DNA of 17,535 nt, taken from an uncultured Oscillospiraceae bacterium. Its GTDB lineage: Bacteria; Bacillota; Clostridia; Oscillospirales; Ruminococcaceae. Positions 13,423 to 17,535 of the stretch are shown in pieces. Location: NCBI GenBank assembly GCA_934232845.1, contig CAKQGD010000039.1:1-17535 (forward strand). Direction: 5' to 3'. The first letter of the stretch is position 1. Every line of letters starts with the position of its first letter. Below the pieces are notes generated by a model. It was not told the origin of the DNA. It ran no database searches and saw nothing but the letters and a program-made list of their open reading frames with translations. A program made the position numbers and the translations under genes.

Positions 13423-15614
13423 TGAACAAGAAGCCTGATTTTGCAAAACTTGCATTTAACGATCAGAAGGTTGACAAGGCCGCCGAAAAGGCCGCGTGGA
13501 AGGCTCAGGTCGAAAAGGAAACCGGCAAGCCCCTCGAGGAGCTGCTTGAGCGCACCATGGAGCAGATCGACGTCGCTCCCCTGTACACCGCTGAAAACTA
13601 CGAAGGCGCGACCCATCTGGGCGCGATGGCCGGTATTCCTCCCTTCCTTCGCGGTCCGTACTCCACCATGTATGTGAACAAGCCCTGGACCGTACGTCAG
13701 TACGCGGGCTTCTCCACCGCCGAGGAATCCAATGCGTTCTACCGCCGCAATCTGGCCGCCGGTCAGAAGGGCCTTTCCATCGCGTTTGACCTTGCCACCC
13801 ACCGCGGCTACGACTCCGACCATCCCCGCGTCGTCGGCGATGTCGGTAAGGCCGGTGTTGCGGTTGACTCCATTCTCGATATGGAGATCCTGTTCTCCGG
13901 CATTCCGCTGGATCAGATGTCCGTCTCCATGACCATGAACGGCGCCGTTCTGCCGATCCTTGCTTTCTACATCGTCGCCGCCGAAGAGCAGGGCGTGGAT
14001 AAGAAGGTTCTGGCCGGTACCATTCAGAACGATATTCTGAAAGAGTTCATGGTTCGTAACACCTACATCTATCCGCCGGCAGCGTCTATGCGCATCATCG
14101 GTGATATCTTCAACTACACCTCTAAGTATATGCCCAAGTTCAACTCCATCTCGATCTCCGGCTATCATATGCAGGAAGCCGGCGCGACCGCGGATATTGA
14201 AATGGCATATACCCTCGCCGACGGTCTCGATTACATCCGCACCGGCATCAACTCCGGTCTGAGCGTCGACCAGTTTGCGCCGCGTCTGTCCTTCTTCTGG
14301 GCGATCGGCAAGAACTACTTCATGGAAGTTGCCAAGATGCGCGCTGCCCGTGTGCTCTGGGCCAAGATCGTCAAGCAGTTTGACCCGCACAACAACAAGT
14401 CCATGGCTCTGCGTACGCACTGCCAGACCTCCGGCTGGTCTCTGACCGCGCAGGATCCGTTCAACAACGTTGCCCGTACCTGCATGGAGGCCATGGGCGC
14501 CGCTCTGGGCCACACGCAGTCTCTGCACACGAACGCGCTGGACGAAGCCATCGCTCTGCCGACCGACTTCTCCGCCCGTATCGCCCGCAACACCCAGCTC
14601 TACATCCAGGATGAGACCAAGGTCTGCAAGGTCATCGATCCGTGGGGCGGTTCCTACTATGTCGAAGCTCTCACCGACGAACTGATTCGCCGCGGCTGGG
14701 CTCACATTCAGGAAGTTGAGGCGCTCGGCGGCATGGCCAAGGCAATCGAAACCGGCCTGCCCAAGATGCGCATTGAGGAAGCTGCCGCCCGCCGTCAGGC
14801 TCATATCGACTCCGGCAAGGAGAAGATCGTTGGCCTGAACTACATGCAGCTTGACCATGAGGACGCCATCGACATCCTTGAGGTCGACAATACCGCTGTT
14901 CGCCAGGCGCAGATCGCCAGACTCGAAAAGCTCCGTGCCAACCGCAACCAGGCCGAAGTCGACAAGTGGCTCGACGCCATCACCAAGTCGATGGAAACCG
15001 GCGAAGGCAACCTGCTTGAGCTGGCTGTGGAAGCTGCCCGCGCGAGAGCCAGCTTGGGAGAAATTTCTATGGCTATCGAGAAGGTCTGCGGCCGCCACAA
15101 GGCCATCATCCGTTCCATCTCCGGCGTGTACTCCAGCGAGTTCTCCGATGATGAAGTCATCGAGGAAGTCCGCAAGATGACCGACGAGTTCGAGCAGCGC
15201 GAAGGCCGCCGTCCTCGTATCATGATCGCCAAGATGGGTCAGGACGGCCATGACCGCGGCGCCAAGGTCGTTGCGACCGCTTATGCGGACATGGGCTTCG
15301 ACGTCGACGTCGGTCCGCTCTTCCAGACCCCGGAAGAGGCCGCTCAGGACGCCGTCGACAACGACGTGCACATCGTGGGTATGTCTTCTCTGGCGGCCGG
15401 TCACAAGACCCTGCTGCCTGAGCTTGTCGCCGAGCTGAAGAAGCGCGGCCGCGAAGACATTATGGTCATCGCCGGCGGCGTTATCCCCGCGCAGGACTAT
15501 GATTTCCTGTACGAGCATGGCGCAACCTGCATCTTCGGGCCGGGCACCGTGATTCCCGTCGCCGCCAAGGAAATGCTCGTTGCTCTCAACAAGCGCCTCG
15601 GTTACGACAAATAA
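13422..15614 (+). CDS. mutB: Methylmalonyl-CoA mutase, large (catalytic) subunit
   Basis: A 730-residue adenosylcobalamin-dependent subunit that interconverts succinyl-CoA and (R)-methylmalonyl-CoA by a radical carbon-skeleton rearrangement. The TIM barrel has PYSTMYVNKPWTVRQYAGFS (substrate and active-site Tyr region), AFDLATHRGYDSD, GTIQNDILKEFMVRNTYIYP and SISGYHMQEAGA. The C-terminal B12-binding domain (from about residue 596) has Asp608-Gly-His610-Asp-Arg-Gly613, the DxHxxG motif with His610 as the lower axial ligand, then GMSSLAAGHKT and IAGGVIP. The length equals the Propionibacterium enzyme within a few residues. ATG at 13422 is preferred over the adjacent GTG at 13419; GGGGG is 8 nt upstream. 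A strong terminator follows. Confidence 0.97.
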   Translation: MNKKPDFAKLAFNDQKVDKAAEKAAWKAQVEKETGKPLEELLERTMEQIDVAPLYTAENYEGATHLGAMAGIPPFLRGPYSTMYVNKPWTVRQYAGFSTAEESNAFYRRNLAAGQKGLSIAFDLATHRGYDSDHPRVVGDVGKAGVAVDSILDMEILFSGIPLDQMSVSMTMNGAVLPILAFYIVAAEEQGVDKKVLAGTIQNDILKEFMVRNTYIYPPAASMRIIGDIFNYTSKYMPKFNSISISGYHMQEAGATADIEMAYTLADGLDYIRTGINSGLSVDQFAPRLSFFWAIGKNYFMEVAKMRAARVLWAKIVKQFDPHNNKSMALRTHCQTSGWSLTAQDPFNNVARTCMEAMGAALGHTQSLHTNALDEAIALPTDFSARIARNTQLYIQDETKVCKVIDPWGGSYYVEALTDELIRRGWAHIQEVEALGGMAKAIETGLPKMRIEEAAARRQAHIDSGKEKIVGLNYMQLDHEDAIDILEVDNTAVRQAQIARLEKLRANRNQAEVDKWLDAITKSMETGEGNLLELAVEAARARASLGEISMAIEKVCGRHKAIIRSISGVYSSEFSDDEVIEEVRKMTDEFEQREGRRPRIMIAKMGQDGHDRGAKVVATAYADMGFDVDVGPLFQTPEEAAQDAVDNDVHIVGMSSLAAGHKTLLPELVAELKKRGREDIMVIAGGVIPAQDYDFLYEHGATCIFGPGTVIPVAAKEMLVALNKRLGYDK

Positions 15615-15639
15615 GAGGTTTTCTTCTCTTGAGAAAACA

Positions 15640-15685
15640 GCTCCGCTTTCCGTTTTATACCGGAAGGCGGAGCTTCTCTTTTTTT
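15640..15685 (+). terminator. Intrinsic terminator after mutB
   Basis: A 13-bp stem (15640-15652 with 15661-15673) with one T-G pair and an 8-nt loop is followed by TTCTC and seven T residues. A smaller hairpin (about 15619-15639) precedes it. This ends the mutAB transcript and separates it from meaB. Confidence 0.92.
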
Positions 15686-15756
15686 ACACCACACTATATA
15701 AAAGCCGCATTTTAAAAAAACTAACTATTTTGTGAGATACAGCTTACAGTCAAATC

Positions 15757-15777
15757 GTTTGTTTTCTCAAAACAAAC
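15757..15777. repeat. Perfect 9-bp inverted repeat upstream of meaB
   Basis: GTTTGTTTT (15757-15765) and AAAACAAAC (15769-15777) are perfect complements separated by CTC. It lies about 135 bp upstream of the meaB -35 box. It could be a protein-binding palindrome. The rest of 15686-15911 is A/T-rich, with no open frame or known RNA motif that I can support. Confidence 0.8.
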
Positions 15778-15911
15778 TTTCTGATTTTAACCATCGTATC
15801 CTACTTTTCACGCAGGAAAACCTTTCTGCCGAAACAAAGGTCTCCTTGCTTTTATCCGTCTGAACGCATCTATTAAAACGGCTAAAAAAAACGATTTTTA
15901 CGGAAGTTTCT

Positions 15912-15940
15912 TTGACTTTTCTTCATGGGTGCGCTATACT
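15912..15940 (+). promoter_or_regulatory. Sigma-A promoter of meaB
   Basis: -35 TTGACT (15912-15917) and -10 TATACT (15935-15940) are 17 bp apart, each one base from consensus. Transcription would start near 15947, about 30 nt before the ATG. The gene is thus transcribed on its own. Confidence 0.82.
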
Positions 15941-15976
15941 GAAAAGGAATATAGTCCACTAAGGAGGCTTTTCCCA

Positions 15977-17119
15977 ATGGCTGAATATACAACCTACCGT
16001 CCCGACTGGCAGCCCGAGGACGCGGGGACAGAATTTGCCTGTCAGGTGATGACCGGCATTGACGAAAAAAAATTAGCCGAGCGTCATGAAGCTGCCAAAA
16101 CGGCCCCCGTCGCCAAGCAATTTGTGCGCCGCGAACTGTCTGTAGACGATTATGTCGAAGGCATTCGCAACTGCGACCGCATGATTTTGGCACGTGCCAT
16201 TACATTGGTCGAGTCCAATGCTCCCAAGCATTTTGCGCTCGGTCAAGAAATCATTCAAAAGATTCTGCCGTACACCGGCGGCGCTTCCCGCGTAGGAATC
16301 ACCGGCGTACCCGGCGCCGGAAAAAGCACGTTTATTGAGGCGCTTGGCAACCAGCTCTGCGACGCGGGACACAAGATTGCCGTTCTCGCCATCGACCCCT
16401 CCAGCCATGTGAGCCACGGTTCCATTCTCGGTGATAAGACCCGCATGGAGACGCTTTCGAAACGCCGCGAGGCCTTTATCCGCCCCTCTCCTTCGGGCGG
16501 CACGCTCGGCGGCGTCACACGTAAAAGCCGCGAAACGATGCTGCTGTGCGAAGCCGCGGGTTTTGACACGATCCTTGTGGAAACGGTCGGCGTCGGGCAA
16601 AATGAAACGACCGTGCGCTCTATGGTTGACTTTTTCCTCTACGTCGTGCTGACAGGCGCCGGCGACGATCTGCAGGGAATTAAGAAAGGCGTCATGGAAA
16701 CCGCAGACGCGATTCTCGTCAATAAGGCCGACGGCGACAACAAATTCCGCGCCAATGTCGCCCGTGCCGAATACGAACAGATTCTGCATTATCTGCGTCC
16801 CGCTACCGAAGGCTGGACGACAAAAGCCTATACCTGCTCCTCCGTAACCGGCGAAGGCGTCGCGGAAATCTGGGAGGTTGTCGAAACCTTTATGCGCCAG
16901 ATGAAAGAACAGGGCACGCTCGTGTCCCGCCGCCAGCAGCAGACGCTGTCGTGGGTTTATCAGATGACAGAAGAACAGATTCGAAACCAGATTATGAGCA
17001 ATCCCAACGTCATTGCCTGCATGGAAAACATTAAGCAGCATGTCATGCAGTCCCAGATCTCGGCCACCGCGGCCGCGCAGACTTTGCTCGATGCGATCGA
17101 AAGAGAATTAAAAAAATAA
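15977..17119 (+). CDS. meaB: Methylmalonyl-CoA mutase-associated GTPase MeaB
   Basis: A 380-residue G3E-family P-loop GTPase (MeaB/ArgK/MMAA type). It gates cofactor loading of methylmalonyl-CoA mutase and protects the enzyme from inactivation. Walker A is GVPGAGKST at 110-118, followed by AIDPSS, GSILGDKTRM, RPSPSGGTLGGV (switch region), ETVGVGQNE (G3) and the guanine-specific VNKADGDN (G4). The C-terminal helical part (from about residue 300) is the dimerisation arm. The conserved Gly-Gly-Ser before ILGDKTRM is here His147-Gly-Ser. A longer in-frame reading from 15929 would start upstream of the predicted transcription start; the ATG at 15977 has AAGGAGG 9 nt upstream. It acts with MutAB encoded just upstream. 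Confidence 0.95.
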   Translation: MAEYTTYRPDWQPEDAGTEFACQVMTGIDEKKLAERHEAAKTAPVAKQFVRRELSVDDYVEGIRNCDRMILARAITLVESNAPKHFALGQEIIQKILPYTGGASRVGITGVPGAGKSTFIEALGNQLCDAGHKIAVLAIDPSSHVSHGSILGDKTRMETLSKRREAFIRPSPSGGTLGGVTRKSRETMLLCEAAGFDTILVETVGVGQNETTVRSMVDFFLYVVLTGAGDDLQGIKKGVMETADAILVNKADGDNKFRANVARAEYEQILHYLRPATEGWTTKAYTCSSVTGEGVAEIWEVVETFMRQMKEQGTLVSRRQQQTLSWVYQMTEEQIRNQIMSNPNVIACMENIKQHVMQSQISATAAAQTLLDAIERELKK

Positions 17120-17155
17120 AATTTCGCCAAAAATTGATATCACATAACGCAAAAC

Positions 17156-17192
17156 GCGCCTGCCTCTTTCGCGGGCAGGCGCCGTCTTTTTT
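17156..17192 (+). terminator. Intrinsic terminator after meaB
   Basis: A perfect 9-bp GC-rich stem (17156-17164 with 17174-17182) with a 9-nt loop is followed by CGTC and six T residues. On the opposite strand the stem is followed by GTTTTGCG, so weak termination of the converging minus-strand gene is also possible. Confidence 0.88.
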
Positions 17193-17254
17193 CTCTCGGC
17201 AGCCGATCTTGATTGCGGCGCCGCACTTTTTTGTCTGCGGCCTGCCGTAAATTT

Positions 17255-17535
17255 TTAAAGAACCGCCTCTAACAGCGTGCGCACGCCGGTAAGCATTCCG
17301 TACACACCCGCCGTTGTAAGAAAACCGGAAATCAGAACTCCCGCAAAAACCGCCATCAGAGCATGGTCATATTCCAAATCCAACAGTTTCGCGGTCACAC
17401 AGGCGGCGCTGACTCCCACGCCTGTAAAAGGGATGCTGATCATCATCGCAAGCCATCGATACGCTCGCTTGCCGATTATATCATGATGTTTTTGAAGCTG
17501 TCGGTCTACCGCGTCAAAAAAAGTATTAAAAATTT
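17255..17535 (-). CDS. Small multidrug export-like membrane protein (COG2426 type), C-terminal part; cut by window edge
   Basis: The minus-strand frame is open from the stop at 17255 to the window end, giving 93 codons of the C-terminus; the true start lies beyond 17535. The visible part has a charged cytoplasmic-looking stretch (FDAVDRQLQKHHDIIGKRAYR). A hydrophobic segment with IPFTGVGVSAACVTAKLL follows, then AVFAGVLISGFLTTAGVYG. The P-x-TG-x-G motif between membrane spans resembles the putative small multidrug export protein family; the transported substrate is not established. An internal ATG at 17446 should not be taken as the start because the frame and family similarity continue upstream. 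It converges on meaB. Confidence 0.6.
   Translation of the reverse strand, partial: IFNTFFDAVDRQLQKHHDIIGKRAYRWLAMMISIPFTGVGVSAACVTAKLLDLEYDHALMAVFAGVLISGFLTTAGVYGMLTGVRTLLEAVL

Noticed and set aside
13398..15518. Very long minus-strand open frame opposite mutB (and similar ones opposite mmdA, mmdB and mutA)
   Set aside because: These are antisense shadows produced by GC-rich third codon positions; the plus-strand proteins are unmistakable and the antisense products resemble nothing.
15686..15911. Cobalamin riboswitch upstream of meaB, or before mutA (11451-11547)
   Set aside because: No B12-box-like sequence or matching aptamer core is visible, and the mutA gap is too short for a full aptamer.
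17207..17235. GC-rich palindrome and GCCGCA/TGCGGC hairpin as a terminator for the right-edge minus-strand gene
   Set aside because: No T tract follows on the minus strand, and the stem is only about 6 bp, so it is not called.
1..17535. Mobile elements, CRISPR arrays or defence systems
   Set aside because: No transposase or integrase, no regularly spaced repeats and no toxin-antitoxin or nuclease genes are visible; the window is metabolic and housekeeping in content.

Overview
The window reads as chromosomal DNA of a GC-rich anaerobic member of the Clostridia, perhaps Oscillospirales; this is an inference from gene content and signals, not from a marker gene. Support comes from strong AGGAGG-type ribosome sites, near-consensus sigma-A promoters, a ferredoxin-dependent 2-oxoacid oxidoreductase and a Na+-pumping methylmalonyl-CoA decarboxylase. 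There is no sign of phage, insertion sequences or CRISPR.

Left part (1-3600), all on the minus strand. mgtE (a Mg2+ transporter) has a consensus promoter and a roughly 200-nt leader ending in an intrinsic terminator. It is followed by its own downstream terminator, a small amidase-domain protein that starts at TTG, a diacylglycerol/lipid kinase and tRNA-Pro(GGG). The divergent intergenic region 3304-4057 holds the mgtE leader and promoter, an unexplained plus-strand terminator-like element, and the promoter of the rightward operon.

Centre (4058-15614), all on the plus strand. korD-korA-korB-korC encode a four-subunit 2-oxoacid (probably 2-oxoglutarate):ferredoxin oxidoreductase. Then come mce (methylmalonyl-CoA epimerase) and the Na+-translocating decarboxylase set mmdA, a 40-residue membrane mini-protein, mmdD, mmdC (biotin carrier) and mmdB. 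After an intrinsic terminator come mutA-mutB (B12-dependent methylmalonyl-CoA mutase). meaB, the mutase-protecting GTPase, follows under its own promoter.

Together the genes can run 2-oxoglutarate -> succinyl-CoA -> (R)-methylmalonyl-CoA -> (S)-methylmalonyl-CoA -> propionyl-CoA + CO2. This gives reduced ferredoxin at the first step and Na+ export at the last. Succinate fermented to propionate could enter at succinyl-CoA, with Kor then working in the biosynthetic direction.

The features most worth a second look are: the duplicated N-terminal anchor of the delta subunit, with a 59-bp perfectly identical block inside otherwise diverged copies; the structured mgtE leader, which I could not match to the known Mg2+ (M-box) riboswitch; and an insertion of about 95 residues near the N-terminus of the Na+-pumping beta subunit. 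At the right edge a minus-strand small-multidrug-export-like gene runs off the window.
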